From: Actinomycetota bacterium | GTDB taxonomy: Bacteria > Actinomycetota > Humimicrobiia > Humimicrobiales > Humimicrobiaceae | DNA length: 11,214 bases | Direction of reading: 5' to 3' | Assembly (NCBI GenBank): GCA_018894445.1 | Contig: JAHIPJ010000180.1 | Location: forward strand, 1 to 11,214 | Shown here: in pieces, positions 1 to 7,923 of the stretch | Layout of the letters: each line of letters starts with the position of its first letter | How positions within the stretch are numbered: position 1 is the stretch's first letter | The notes under the pieces: model-generated | Seen by the model: the letters and a program-made list of their open reading frames with translations, nothing else | Databases searched by the model: none | What the model was told of the DNA's origin: nothing | Program-made: the position numbers and the translations under genes

Positions 1-37
1 CAGAAATGGCAGGAGATAACTAGTAAAATATAAAAAG

Positions 38-43
38 TATAAT
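38..43 (+). promoter_or_regulatory. Possible -10 box upstream of ispF
   Basis: A perfect TATAAT lies 19 bases before the ispF start codon. No good -35 hexamer is found at normal spacing; positions 15-20 read GATAAC. In an AT-rich genome such a match can arise by chance. ispF may instead be read through from a gene just left of the window, so this is only a weak candidate. Confidence 0.2.
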
Positions 44-62
44 ATAGAAAGATTAACCTTTT

Positions 63-530
63 ATGAAAGTCGGATTAGGATTTGACGTTCATGCCTTTGG
101 AGCTGGTAGAAAATTAATACTCGGGGGTGTAAAAATAGGTCATCCTATGGGGCTAGCAGGCCATTCTGACGCTGATGTTTTAGTGCATGCCATAATGGAT
201 GCTATTTTAGGAGCCTGTGGGCTGGGGGATATAGGAATTCATTTTCCTGACAGTGATATGAAGTATAAGGATATATCCAGCCTGCTGCTGCTGGAAGAAG
301 TTAGAAAAAAGATGAAGGAAAAGGGTTTTGGCATTGTCAATATAGATTCAATTTTAATAATGCAGAAACCGAAAGTCTACAGGTACTTTCCAGAAATGAA
401 AAAGAATATAGCCGGAGCTTTAAAGATAGATGATGATAAGGTAAATATAAAGGCAACAACCACAGAGGGCCTTGGATTTTGCGGAAGAGAGGAAGGAATT
501 GCCGCAGAGTGTGTGGTTCTATTGGAATAA
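63..530 (+). CDS. ispF: 2-C-methyl-D-erythritol 2,4-cyclodiphosphate synthase (IspF)
   Basis: IspF cyclises 4-diphosphocytidyl-methylerythritol 2-phosphate to methylerythritol 2,4-cyclodiphosphate with release of CMP, in the cytosolic MEP isoprenoid pathway. The 155-residue protein has the normal family length and is complete. The metal ligands are visible as Asp8, His10 (FDVH) and His42 (in [10 protein letters not shown]). The substrate-binding region GIHFPDSD lies at 58-65, and the C-terminal TTTEGLGF signature lies at 132-139 with Thr132-134 and Glu135. The start is the only good one, since the protein begins directly at the first beta strand. It is followed 33 bases later by gltX, the order seen in Firmicutes-type ispD-ispF-gltX clusters; ispD would be expected just left of the window. 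Family assignment is secure. Confidence 0.97.
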   Translation: MKVGLGFDVHAFGAGRKLILGGVKIGHPMGLAGHSDADVLVHAIMDAILGACGLGDIGIHFPDSDMKYKDISSLLLLEEVRKKMKEKGFGIVNIDSILIMQKPKVYRYFPEMKKNIAGALKIDDDKVNIKATTTEGLGFCGREEGIAAECVVLLE

Positions 531-563
531 GATTTTATATAGAGAAGAATCACTGGAGTAAAA

Positions 564-2048
564 ATGATACCTCGGTTTAGATTTGCGCCATCTCCCACTG
601 GAGGCTTGCACATAGGGACAGCAAGAACTGCTCTGTTTAACTGGCTGGCTGCAAGGAGTGTGGGCGGAAAATTAATTTTAAGAATTGAGGATACTGATAT
701 AAAAAGGTCCACTGCCGCCTATGAAAAATCCATAATAGAAGATTTAAAGTGGTTTGGTCTGGACTGGGATGAGTTCTACAGGCAGAGTGAGAGGACCGGG
801 ATATATCAGAGATTTGCCCGGGAGCTGCTGGATGAAAATAAAGCTTACAGATGTTTCTGCACCCCTGAAAGGCTGGAAGACCTTAAAAAGAGACAGTATG
901 CTGAAGGCATGATGTCAAAATATGATAACAGGTGCAGGGAGCTGAGCGGTGGGGAGATTGAAAAGAATTTAAAAGAGGGCAAGGAATTTGCCATAAGGTT
1001 TAAAGTAGAAGATGGCAAGGAAATCAAATTTTGCGATTTAATAAGAGGGGAGATAAGCTTCAGGTCTGAAGTTATCGGGGACTTTATAATTATTAAATCT
1101 GATGGCACTCCTTCCTATAATTTTGCTGTGGTGGTAGATGACGGTGATATGAAAATTACCAATGTGCTGAGAGGTGAGGACCATATAACCAACACCGCAA
1201 GACAGATTTTATTGTTTAAAAGTCTGGGGTTTAGCCTGCCTTCTTATGCACATCTATCAATGATTCTTGGAAAAGACGGCTCAAAATTAAGTAAAAGGCA
1301 TGGAGCTACCACTATTTCCCAGTTCAGGGAAGAAGGATACCTGGCTGAAGCTATTGGAAATTATCTTTCAATACTTTCATGGGCTCCGAGGGACGGTGAG
1401 GAAATATTTGGTATCAGGGATATCCTGGGTAAATTTAAAATATCTGATATATCAAAAAGTCCTGCTATCTTTGATGTGGATAAGTTAAAATGGATAAATG
1501 GTATTTATATCAGAAGAAAATCTACTGAAGAGCTGGCCAGGTTATGTATCCCTTATTTAATCAAAGAGAAGATAATAGATAAAAAAGATCTGGGAAATGA
1601 AAAAGTTATGAGTAAAATTGTAAAAGGTGTTTATGCATTCCGGGATAACCTGAAAGTTTTAAATGAATTTCCACAGTACATAAAGGATCTTTTTGGAGAA
1701 AAAATTGCAGGTTACAGCAAAGACGCAGTTGAAATTTTAACACTGGATACATCTACGGTAGTTCTGCAGAGTTTTCTGGGAAAGCTTGAAAGCGAACTGA
1801 AATCTTTTGACAATAACCAGGATATAGATTTTAATGAAGAGAAGAGTAAAAACCTCATCAATATGATAGGGAAAAGCTTAAAAGAGTTAAAAATAAAAGG
1901 TAAATTTTTATATATGCCTATAAGGGCATCTATTACTGGTAAAACTCATGGTCCGGAACTGCCCAGGGTTATCTCTATACTGGGTTTAAAAAACTGTATA
2001 CAAAGGGTCAATCAGACATTAGAATATATAAAAAATAATAAATTATAA
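564..2048 (+). CDS. gltX: Glutamyl-tRNA synthetase (GltX)
   Basis: This class I aminoacyl-tRNA synthetase charges tRNA-Glu with glutamate in the cytosol. The 494 residues match the usual bacterial length. The N-terminal nucleotide-binding motif is PSPTGGLHIGT at 9-19 (HIGH class, here HIGT), and the second ATP-binding motif is KLSKR at 241-245 (KMSKS class). A likely zinc site is formed by Cys97 and Cys99 with Tyr120 and Cys124 (YDNRC). The C-terminal anticodon-binding region is present to the end. A clear ribosome-binding site GGAG at 555-558 sits five bases before the ATG. The gene is packed between ispF and cysE (15-base gap), so they are probably co-transcribed. Whether this enzyme also charges tRNA-Gln for the GatCAB route cannot be told from the sequence. 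Confidence 0.97.
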   Translation: MIPRFRFAPSPTGGLHIGTARTALFNWLAARSVGGKLILRIEDTDIKRSTAAYEKSIIEDLKWFGLDWDEFYRQSERTGIYQRFARELLDENKAYRCFCTPERLEDLKKRQYAEGMMSKYDNRCRELSGGEIEKNLKEGKEFAIRFKVEDGKEIKFCDLIRGEISFRSEVIGDFIIIKSDGTPSYNFAVVVDDGDMKITNVLRGEDHITNTARQILLFKSLGFSLPSYAHLSMILGKDGSKLSKRHGATTISQFREEGYLAEAIGNYLSILSWAPRDGEEIFGIRDILGKFKISDISKSPAIFDVDKLKWINGIYIRRKSTEELARLCIPYLIKEKIIDKKDLGNEKVMSKIVKGVYAFRDNLKVLNEFPQYIKDLFGEKIAGYSKDAVEILTLDTSTVVLQSFLGKLESELKSFDNNQDIDFNEEKSKNLINMIGKSLKELKIKGKFLYMPIRASITGKTHGPELPRVISILGLKNCIQRVNQTLEYIKNNKL

Positions 2049-2063
2049 CCGATTGGTCGAGTT

Positions 2064-2717
2064 ATGGGATTAATAGCTGAATTAAAAGACCTTGTAAAAT
2101 CTGCAAGAGAAAGGGATCCGGCTGCAGTAAGCACCTTAGAAATTTTGTTTACTTATTCCGGGGTGCATGCGGTTATAAATCATAGAATTGCTCACTGGCT
2201 TTACAAGCGGAGAGTATCTTTTATTCCTCGCTGGATATCCCAGTTCAGTAAATTCCTTACAGGGATTGAGATTCATCCTGGAGCAAAAATTGGCAAGGGG
2301 TTCTTTATAGACCATGGTATGGGAGTAGTAATAGGAGAAACTTCAGAAATTGGTGATGGTGTTACCTTATATCAGGGAGTAACTTTAGGTGGAACCGGAA
2401 AAGAAAAAGGAAAGCGCCACCCTACAATTGGAAATAATGTGGTTATATCCGCAGGAGCAAAAGTACTGGGTTCGATTGAAATTGGAAATGATGTAATTAT
2501 CGGAGCAGGAGCAGTAGTTATAAATTCTGTCCCTGACAGGTGCACGGTAGTAGGTGTCCCGGGAAGGATTGTAAAAATTGGAGGGGAAAAGGTGCTTTCA
2601 GACGAATTTCACAGAATGAATTTACCCGACCCTATAAGCGATATTTTAAGTGACTGCTGCGCCAGGATAGATTTTCTGGAAAAGGAATTAAAAAAGATTA
2701 AAAAAGAAAAAAGGTAA
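2064..2717 (+). CDS. cysE: Serine O-acetyltransferase (CysE)
   Basis: CysE transfers acetyl from acetyl-CoA to L-serine, giving O-acetylserine, the committed step of cysteine synthesis. The 217-residue form is the short type common in Gram-positive bacteria, lacking much of the N-terminal region of the E. coli enzyme. An N-terminal helical part (1-65) carries the conserved ERDPA with Asp18. A left-handed beta-helix of hexapeptide repeats follows (about 68-185), containing Asp83-His84 ([12 protein letters not shown]), equivalent to the catalytic Asp-His pair of E. coli CysE, then KRHPTIG. The last 25 residues are charged and helical. The gene starts 15 bases after gltX with a poor ribosome-binding site, which suggests translational dependence on gltX. 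In Bacillus a T-box lies between gltX and cysE; the gap here is too short for one. Next to cysS, it links cysteine supply to cysteine charging. Confidence 0.95.
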   Translation: MGLIAELKDLVKSARERDPAAVSTLEILFTYSGVHAVINHRIAHWLYKRRVSFIPRWISQFSKFLTGIEIHPGAKIGKGFFIDHGMGVVIGETSEIGDGVTLYQGVTLGGTGKEKGKRHPTIGNNVVISAGAKVLGSIEIGNDVIIGAGAVVINSVPDRCTVVGVPGRIVKIGGEKVLSDEFHRMNLPDPISDILSDCCARIDFLEKELKKIKKEKR

Positions 2718-2796
2718 TATCCGCAGTGGGATAATCCCGGCCGCACCGGTCTTAAATAATTAAAATCAATAGTAATCTGGATACTGGAGGATACTG

Positions 2797-4293
2797 GTGA
2801 GTTTGAAGGTATATAATACTTTGCACCGGAAAAAAGAATTATTTGAACCGATAGAAAAAGGCAAAGTCAGGATGTATGTTTGCGGTCCTACAGTTTATAA
2901 CTATATATCTATCGGTAATTCCAGACCAATTGTAGTCTTCAATATGGTCAGAAATTATCTGCAGTTTTCAGGTTATAAGGTGGAATACATCCAGAATATT
3001 ACAGATGTTGAAGACAAGATAATAAAAAAGGCGGATGAGGAGAAAGTAGATTATAAAGTCATAACCACCAGATACATCAAAGCTTTCCTGGAGGATGTTA
3101 AAAATCTTGAAGTTGGGGGATTCAACAAGATGCCCCTGGCAACAGAAATGATTGCAGAGATAATAGATATTATAAAAAAGATCATCGAAAATGGTTATGG
3201 TTATGTAGTAGATGGTAATGTTTATTTTGAAGTCAGTAAATTCCTGGCCTACGGAAAACTCTCAGGGCAGAATATCAGCGAGATGAAGGATACCGGGGAT
3301 AATAGTTTTGAAAAAAGAAATAAAATTGATTTTGCCCTATGGAAAAAAGCCAAAGAAGGCGAACCTTTCTGGGACAGTCCCTGGGGCAGGGGAAGGCCGG
3401 GCTGGCATATTGAATGCTCTGCAATGTCAACTACTCTGCTGGATCGGAATATTGATATCCACGGCGGGGGAATAGACTTGATATTTCCCCACCATGAAAA
3501 TGAAATTGCACAATCTGAAGCTGCTTTTCCCAGGGAAGGGGATTTTGTCAGGTACTGGATGCATAATGGTATGATTGAGGTAAAGTCAGGAAAAATGTCA
3601 AAGTCGCTGGGACTTAAAAATAATTGGATTTTAAAAAATCTGCTTAAGAGTTATTCTCCTGATACAATAAAAATGTACATACTTTCCACACATTACAGAA
3701 GTCCTCTGGAGTTCAGCATGGAAAAGCTGGAGGAGGCAGGCAGAGCTCTGGAAAAGATTACCAATACCCTTAAAAATATCAAATTTTTAATAGAGCAGAA
3801 AGAGGGTTTATCGGGCGGGGGAACCGGGGGAAAAGCTGACATGCAGGTTATATCCAGGCTTGGTACCTTTACCGGGAAGTTTGAAGTTAATTTTAAGAAT
3901 TCTATGGATGATGACTTTAATTCTGCCAGGGCAATTGGGGATATCTTTGAATTCGTAAAAAATATAAATAACATTATACAAAAACCAGATTTTAAAAATA
4001 ATGCTTCTTTAAAAAAGAGCCTGAGCGGCGCCTACATAAAGATAAAAGAGCTGGGTCTTGTCCTGGGGTTAAATTTTATAAAGGAAGTTTCAAGAATATC
4101 GGAGAATATAGAGACCAGGATAGAAATGACAAAAGAAGAGATAGAAAAACTGATAACGGAAAGGGAGGCTGCCAGGAAGAATAAGGATTATAAGAAAGCT
4201 GATGAGATCAGGAATTATCTGTACAGTATGGGTATTATACTGGAAGATAGAAAAGAAGGCACCCTCTGGAAATCTATAAATAAAAGAGATTAA
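2797..4293 (+). CDS. cysS: Cysteinyl-tRNA synthetase (CysS) with SIGN instead of HIGN
   Basis: This enzyme attaches cysteine to tRNA-Cys. The start is a GTG with a strong GGAGG ribosome-binding site at 2786-2790, six bases upstream, and the 498 residues are full family length. The zinc ligands expected for cysteine selection are Cys29 (YVCGPTVYN), Cys207 (WHIECSAMS), His232 or His233, and Glu236 (FPHHENEIAQSE). KMSKS is intact at 266-270. The first motif reads YISIGNSRP at 36-44, so the His that starts the HIGH motif is Ser38 (codon TCT at 2908-2910). A Gly-rich insertion (SGGGTGG) lies near 346-352, followed by the DALR-type and C-terminal helical regions. Everything else argues for a working enzyme. 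It is the last gene before a 149-base non-coding gap. Confidence 0.95.
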   Translation: MSLKVYNTLHRKKELFEPIEKGKVRMYVCGPTVYNYISIGNSRPIVVFNMVRNYLQFSGYKVEYIQNITDVEDKIIKKADEEKVDYKVITTRYIKAFLEDVKNLEVGGFNKMPLATEMIAEIIDIIKKIIENGYGYVVDGNVYFEVSKFLAYGKLSGQNISEMKDTGDNSFEKRNKIDFALWKKAKEGEPFWDSPWGRGRPGWHIECSAMSTTLLDRNIDIHGGGIDLIFPHHENEIAQSEAAFPREGDFVRYWMHNGMIEVKSGKMSKSLGLKNNWILKNLLKSYSPDTIKMYILSTHYRSPLEFSMEKLEEAGRALEKITNTLKNIKFLIEQKEGLSGGGTGGKADMQVISRLGTFTGKFEVNFKNSMDDDFNSARAIGDIFEFVKNINNIIQKPDFKNNASLKKSLSGAYIKIKELGLVLGLNFIKEVSRISENIETRIEMTKEEIEKLITEREAARKNKDYKKADEIRNYLYSMGIILEDRKEGTLWKSINKRD

Positions 4294-4315
4294 GATTAAT
4301 TGCAATTATATTTCT

Positions 4316-4336
4316 GGGAGCCAGCCCCTCTTTTTT
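4316..4336 (+). terminator. Weak terminator-like site after cysS
   Basis: A short stem GGG(4316-4318)/CCC(4325-4327 or 4326-4328) is followed by CTCTTTTTT. The U-run is good but the stem is only three or four pairs, so termination would be partial at best. Its position 22 bases after the cysS stop codon is right for the end of the ispF-cysS transcript. Confidence 0.3.
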
Positions 4337-4357
4337 ATCTGCATATTTTAATAGTTT

Positions 4358-4376
4358 TTATATTCAAAAAATATAA
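4358..4376. repeat. AT-only inverted repeat in the cysS-rlmB gap
   Basis: TTATATT (4358-4364) and AATATAA (4370-4376) form a perfect seven-base inverted repeat around CAAAA. It lies in the 149-base gap 4294-4442, which otherwise holds only the weak terminator and AT-rich sequence with no convincing promoter. It could be an operator, but such repeats occur by chance in AT-rich DNA. Confidence 0.25.
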
Positions 4377-4457
4377 GGGACAGGATATTATAACTATTAA
4401 AATAATTTCCGGTGTCTTTTATTTAAATTACTTTATTAAAAAGTGTTTAGAATAACT

Positions 4458-5231
4458 ATGGATAAAAATATAAATTACGAATATTTATACGGAATTAATC
4501 CTATTTATTCACTGATTACCAGAAATGCAGGCAATAGAAAAATATACGAAATTATCCTTAATAAGAAAAGAAAAATAAATTCAAAAATGCAGAGTATAAT
4601 CTCAGAAGCAAAAAAGAAAAATATAGGTACCCTGGAGCTTGAACCCGACCAGTTTAATAGAATCTCCAGCGAGAATATTTACTCCCAGGGTATTTGTGCC
4701 AGAGTATCCTCTTATAATTATTGCAACCTGGATGAGTATTTAAATAAGAAGACCGATAGTAAAAGTAAGCTTATCGTCCTTGATGGTGTAACTGATGTTG
4801 GGAATTTTGGCTCAATAATAAGGAATTGTAATGCATTTAATTTTGAAGGAATTATTATACCCAAAAGAAGAAGCGTGGCTTTAAATGAAAGAGTTAGCAG
4901 GATTTCCGCCGGCGCCCTTGAGGAGATAAAAATATTCAGAGTAGTAAATATTGTCAGAACTTTAAAGGAATTAAAAGATAAGGGATTCTGGATTTATGGA
5001 ACAACACTGGATATAACTCCGGAAGTAAAATATTTAAATGAAGTTAATTTTACACTTCCACTCGCACTGGTTCTTGGAAGTGAGGATAAGGGAATGAGTA
5101 GATTGGTCAGCGCCAGTTGTGATATTATGATTTCTATTAAACTTAGCGGCAGAATGCAGTCGCTAAATGTTTCAGTTGCAAGTGGAATTATTTTATATAA
5201 GGTACAGGAGCAAATTGAGAGAGAAAATTGA
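4458..5231 (+). CDS. rlmB: TrmH/SpoU-family 23S rRNA 2'-O-methyltransferase (RlmB-like)
   Basis: This is a SAM-dependent SPOUT methyltransferase. RlmB methylates the 2'-hydroxyl of a conserved guanosine in domain V of 23S rRNA. Residues 1-75 (YLYGINPIYSLI onward) form the N-terminal RNA-binding substrate domain typical of RlmB. The three SPOUT motifs follow: LDGVTDVGNFGSIIR (motif 1, with the conserved Asn and Arg), LVLGSEDKGM (motif 2) and LSGRMQSLNVSVASG (motif 3), which form the knotted SAM pocket. ATG 4458 gives 257 residues. An in-frame GTG at 4443 would add five residues; neither start has a clear ribosome-binding site. The position after cysS and before yacP matches the Firmicutes order. 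The exact rRNA target is inferred from family and context. Confidence 0.93.
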   Translation: MDKNINYEYLYGINPIYSLITRNAGNRKIYEIILNKKRKINSKMQSIISEAKKKNIGTLELEPDQFNRISSENIYSQGICARVSSYNYCNLDEYLNKKTDSKSKLIVLDGVTDVGNFGSIIRNCNAFNFEGIIIPKRRSVALNERVSRISAGALEEIKIFRVVNIVRTLKELKDKGFWIYGTTLDITPEVKYLNEVNFTLPLALVLGSEDKGMSRLVSASCDIMISIKLSGRMQSLNVSVASGIILYKVQEQIEREN

Positions 5232-5751
5232 TATTAGAGATTTGGTAATAGTAGATGGACATAATTTTATATTTAATTTTTTCAAAGCCGACAAATTGGG
5301 CAATGAAAATTTAATGTATCTAAGGGGAAAACTAATATCGGATCTTACCTGGTATAAAAATCAAAAGAATTGCGATATGGTTGTTGTTTTTGATGCCAGA
5401 AATAGCGATAATCTAAATAGGAGTATCCAGATTGTTGATGATATAAAGGTTATTTATTCAAGAAAAAATGAAACTGCTGATGATGTTATTGAAGAACTGG
5501 CAGGTAAGGAAACCGGGTATGGAAGAATATTTGTGGTTACATCTGATTACATGCAGCAGAAAGTAGTTTTCAGGAAAAATATTTACAGGAAATCCAGCAG
5601 GGAATTTAGTCTGGAGATTAAAGATTTAAAGAATAAGATAAGGGAAAAAATAGACCGCTCTAAAAAAAATTCTGATAAAGTGTTTTTTTCTTTTGAAAAC
5701 AGGCTGAGTGATAAGGCAAGAAAGAGGTTTTTAGAACTGCGCAAAAAGTAA
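5215..5751 (+). CDS. yacP: YacP/Rae1-type NYN-domain ribonuclease
   Basis: This belongs to the YacP family of PIN-like NYN nucleases; the Bacillus member Rae1 is a ribosome-associated endoribonuclease cutting mRNA in the A site. Conserved acidic patches appear in order: VIVDGHN near the N-terminus, VVVFDARN, NETADDVIEEL, and VVTSDYMQQKVVF. These are the metal-binding aspartates and the family signature QQVVF. The C-terminal third is Lys/Arg-rich, fitting RNA or ribosome binding. I place the start at TTG 5215, which has GGAG at 5207-5210 upstream and overlaps rlmB by 17 bases. The ATG at 5167 would add 16 residues encoded wholly inside rlmB with no family match. The overlap suggests coupled translation with rlmB. 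sigH, often next in Firmicutes, is absent. Confidence 0.85.
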   Translation: MREKIDIRDLVIVDGHNFIFNFFKADKLGNENLMYLRGKLISDLTWYKNQKNCDMVVVFDARNSDNLNRSIQIVDDIKVIYSRKNETADDVIEELAGKETGYGRIFVVTSDYMQQKVVFRKNIYRKSSREFSLEIKDLKNKIREKIDRSKKNSDKVFFSFENRLSDKARKRFLELRKK

Positions 5752-5757
5752 AAATAA

Positions 5758-6576
5758 ATGGCTATCCTAAAAAAGGTACTTCCACTTTTTATAATAATTT
5801 TTCTTGTTATTCTTTGCGGCTGCGGCCTGTATTATGATTATGGGAGCAGTAGTGGCAGAAGTGATAATGATGCCAGCGACAGTAATTTTATAGTAAAGGA
5901 AGTAGTAGATGGTGATACCATAATCCTTTCAGATAACAGCAGGGTAAGATTAATTGGAATTAATACTCCTGAGTATGGAATGTATTTTTATGGAGAGGCC
6001 AGAGAAGTTTTGGAAGCAATGGTTCTGGGCAAGGAGGTTGTTTTAGAAAAAGACATATCTGAAGTGGATAAATATAGCCGGCTGTTAAGATATGTTTATA
6101 TGGATGGTCTATTTGTGAATCTTGAGATGGTAAAAAGAGGATTTGCAAATGCATACACTTATCCTCCCGATGTAAAATATACGGAAAAAATTTTAGCGGC
6201 AGAACGCTATGCAAGATCAAATAATCTGGGTTTGTGGGAGAAATCAAAAATAGATATTGTAAAGATTGATATCAATTATGATGCCAGTGGTAATGATAAT
6301 CTGAATTTAAATGATGAATATGTGATAATAGAGAATATAGGAGATGATATCGTTAACACTGATGGCTGGACAGTAAAGGACAGCGGAACCAGTATCTATA
6401 AGCTTGGAAGGTATATTTTTAAACCCGGCTCTACCATATATCTTTATACAGGAAGCGGCAAAGACAGGGAAGGTAAATTCTACTGGGGCAGTTCAAAACC
6501 TATATGGAATAATGATCATGATACTCTTTATCTAAGGGATAGGAAAGGCCTGCTTATGGAAATTTATAATTATTGA
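5758..6576 (+). CDS. Lipoprotein thermonuclease (SNase) with C-terminal lamin-tail domain
   Basis: This is probably a secreted, membrane-anchored nuclease that cleaves DNA or RNA outside the cytoplasm. A lipoprotein signal is clear: KK at 5-6, a hydrophobic stretch at 7-19, and lipobox LCGC with the lipid-modified Cys at 22. A Ser/Asp-rich linker (about 29-43) leads to the staphylococcal nuclease fold (44-160). It carries VDGDT (Asp51, Asp53), Arg64 (VRLIG), Glu72 (NTPE) and Arg108 (DKYSR), equivalent to the metal-binding aspartates and Arg35, Glu43 and Arg87 of the S. aureus enzyme. The Asp40 equivalent is Asn69, a change within metal-binding variation but worth noting. Residues about 165-272 match a lamin-tail (Ig-like) domain: EYVIIENIG, DGWTVKDS, FKPGSTIYLYTG, NNDHDTLYLRD. 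It starts six bases after yacP without a strong ribosome-binding site. Confidence 0.88.
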   Translation: MAILKKVLPLFIIIFLVILCGCGLYYDYGSSSGRSDNDASDSNFIVKEVVDGDTIILSDNSRVRLIGINTPEYGMYFYGEAREVLEAMVLGKEVVLEKDISEVDKYSRLLRYVYMDGLFVNLEMVKRGFANAYTYPPDVKYTEKILAAERYARSNNLGLWEKSKIDIVKIDINYDASGNDNLNLNDEYVIIENIGDDIVNTDGWTVKDSGTSIYKLGRYIFKPGSTIYLYTGSGKDREGKFYWGSSKPIWNNDHDTLYLRDRKGLLMEIYNY

Positions 6577-6578
6577 TA

Positions 6579-7919
6579 TTATTTTATTTCTTCTTCAATG
6601 AAATGGGTGTGAATATTTCCTGATATAAAATTTTTATTTTTTATAATCTTTTTATAGAAAGGTATTGTAGTCTTAATGCCTTCTATCCTAAATTCATCCA
6701 GGGCTCTTATCGATCTTAAGATTGCCTCTTCCCTGGTGCTATCCCAGACTATAAGCTTGGCTATAAGAGAATCATAGAATGGTGAGACTTCGCAATTTGG
6801 ACTGATAAAAGTATCTACTCTTACGCCGGGCCCACCGGGCAGAAAACTTTCTGTTATCTTTCCGGGACAGGGCCTGAAATCATTGTCCGGATCCTCAGCA
6901 TTAATCCTGAATTCTATAGAATGACCCAGTGGTTTATAATTTTCTCTCAGATTATCAATCTTCTGGCCGTAAGCTATTCTTATCTGTTCTTTTACAAGAT
7001 CAATACCGGTTACCATTTCGGTTACAGGATGTTCTACCTGAATCCTGGTGTTTATCTCAATAAAATAAAAGTTATTCTGACCATCCAATAGAAATTCTAT
7101 AGTTCCCAGATTTTTATAATTCACAGCCCTGGCAGCTCTTAATGCAAATTCCCTCATTAACCTACTGGTTTTGATTGGCAGGTTTACTGCAGGTGCTTCC
7201 TCGATAAGTTTCTGGTGTCTTCTTTGAATAGAACATTCCCTTTCTCCCACACATACGGTATTGCCGTAATTATCTGCAATGATCTGGAATTCAATATGTC
7301 TTGGTTTTGGAATGTATTTCTCTATATAAACTTCACCATTTCCAAAAGAAGACTCGGATTCAGATTTTGCCAGCGGTAAATGAGCTATCAGGTCTTTTTT
7401 ATCATTACAAATCCTCATCCCCTTCCCGCCGCCGCCGAAAGATGCCTTTATAATTACCGGATAGCCCAGACGTCTGCTTAACTTCAATGCTGTTTTTATT
7501 CTATTTACATTGCCGGATGATCCCGGTATAACCGGTATTTTATTTCTCTTCATAACCTCTATGGCTTTAGATTTGTTTCCTGCAAGTGAAATTACTTCAG
7601 CTGGAGGTCCTATAAAGATTAAATTATTCTGGTTGCAGATATCTACAAATCTGGAATTTTCTGCCAGAAATCCATATCCCGGATGAATCGCATCACAGCC
7701 TGTGACCTTTGCCGCAGTAATTATATTGTCTATATTAAGATAGCTTTTGGCTGGAGGGGAAGAACCAATACAGATACTTTTATCCGAAAGTTTTGTATGG
7801 ATTGAGTTCTTATCTGCGGTTGAATATGCTGAAACGCTTTCGATACCGAGTTCCCTGCAGGCTCTGATTATTCTTACTGCAATTTCTCCTCTGTTTGCTA
7901 TAAATATCCTTTTAAACAT
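6579..7919 (-). CDS. accC: Biotin carboxylase subunit (AccC)
   Basis: AccC is an ATP-grasp enzyme that uses ATP and bicarbonate to carboxylate biotin on its carrier protein, the first half-reaction of acetyl-CoA carboxylase and related enzymes. The 446 residues are full length. Visible features are the N-terminal IANRGEIAVRIIRAC, HPGYGFLAEN, the Gly-rich ATP loop KASFGGGGKGMR, GERECSIQRRHQKLIEEAP (biotin and bicarbonate side), and FIEINTRIQVEHPVTEM with the catalytic Glu-Asn-Arg group. SPFYDSLIAKLI follows near the C-terminus. The start ATG lies four bases after the stop of the upstream carrier fusion, so the two are co-transcribed and their products are probable partners. Sequence alone cannot separate AccC from the stand-alone PycA type, but the AccB-type carrier beside it favours acetyl-CoA carboxylase. 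Confidence 0.94.
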   Translation of the reverse strand: MFKRIFIANRGEIAVRIIRACRELGIESVSAYSTADKNSIHTKLSDKSICIGSSPPAKSYLNIDNIITAAKVTGCDAIHPGYGFLAENSRFVDICNQNNLIFIGPPAEVISLAGNKSKAIEVMKRNKIPVIPGSSGNVNRIKTALKLSRRLGYPVIIKASFGGGGKGMRICNDKKDLIAHLPLAKSESESSFGNGEVYIEKYIPKPRHIEFQIIADNYGNTVCVGERECSIQRRHQKLIEEAPAVNLPIKTSRLMREFALRAARAVNYKNLGTIEFLLDGQNNFYFIEINTRIQVEHPVTEMVTGIDLVKEQIRIAYGQKIDNLRENYKPLGHSIEFRINAEDPDNDFRPCPGKITESFLPGGPGVRVDTFISPNCEVSPFYDSLIAKLIVWDSTREEAILRSIRALDEFRIEGIKTTIPFYKKIIKNKNFISGNIHTHFIEEEIK

Positions 7920-7923
7920 AAAA

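Noticed and set aside
1..33. Possible tail of ispD upstream of ispF (frame 1 reads ten codons to a TAA)
   Set aside because: All three forward frames stop within the first 33 bases and the ten residues carry no recognisable motif. The upstream gene cannot be identified.
2041..2064. T-box leader between gltX and cysE as in Bacillus
   Set aside because: The gap is only 15 bases, too short for any T-box.
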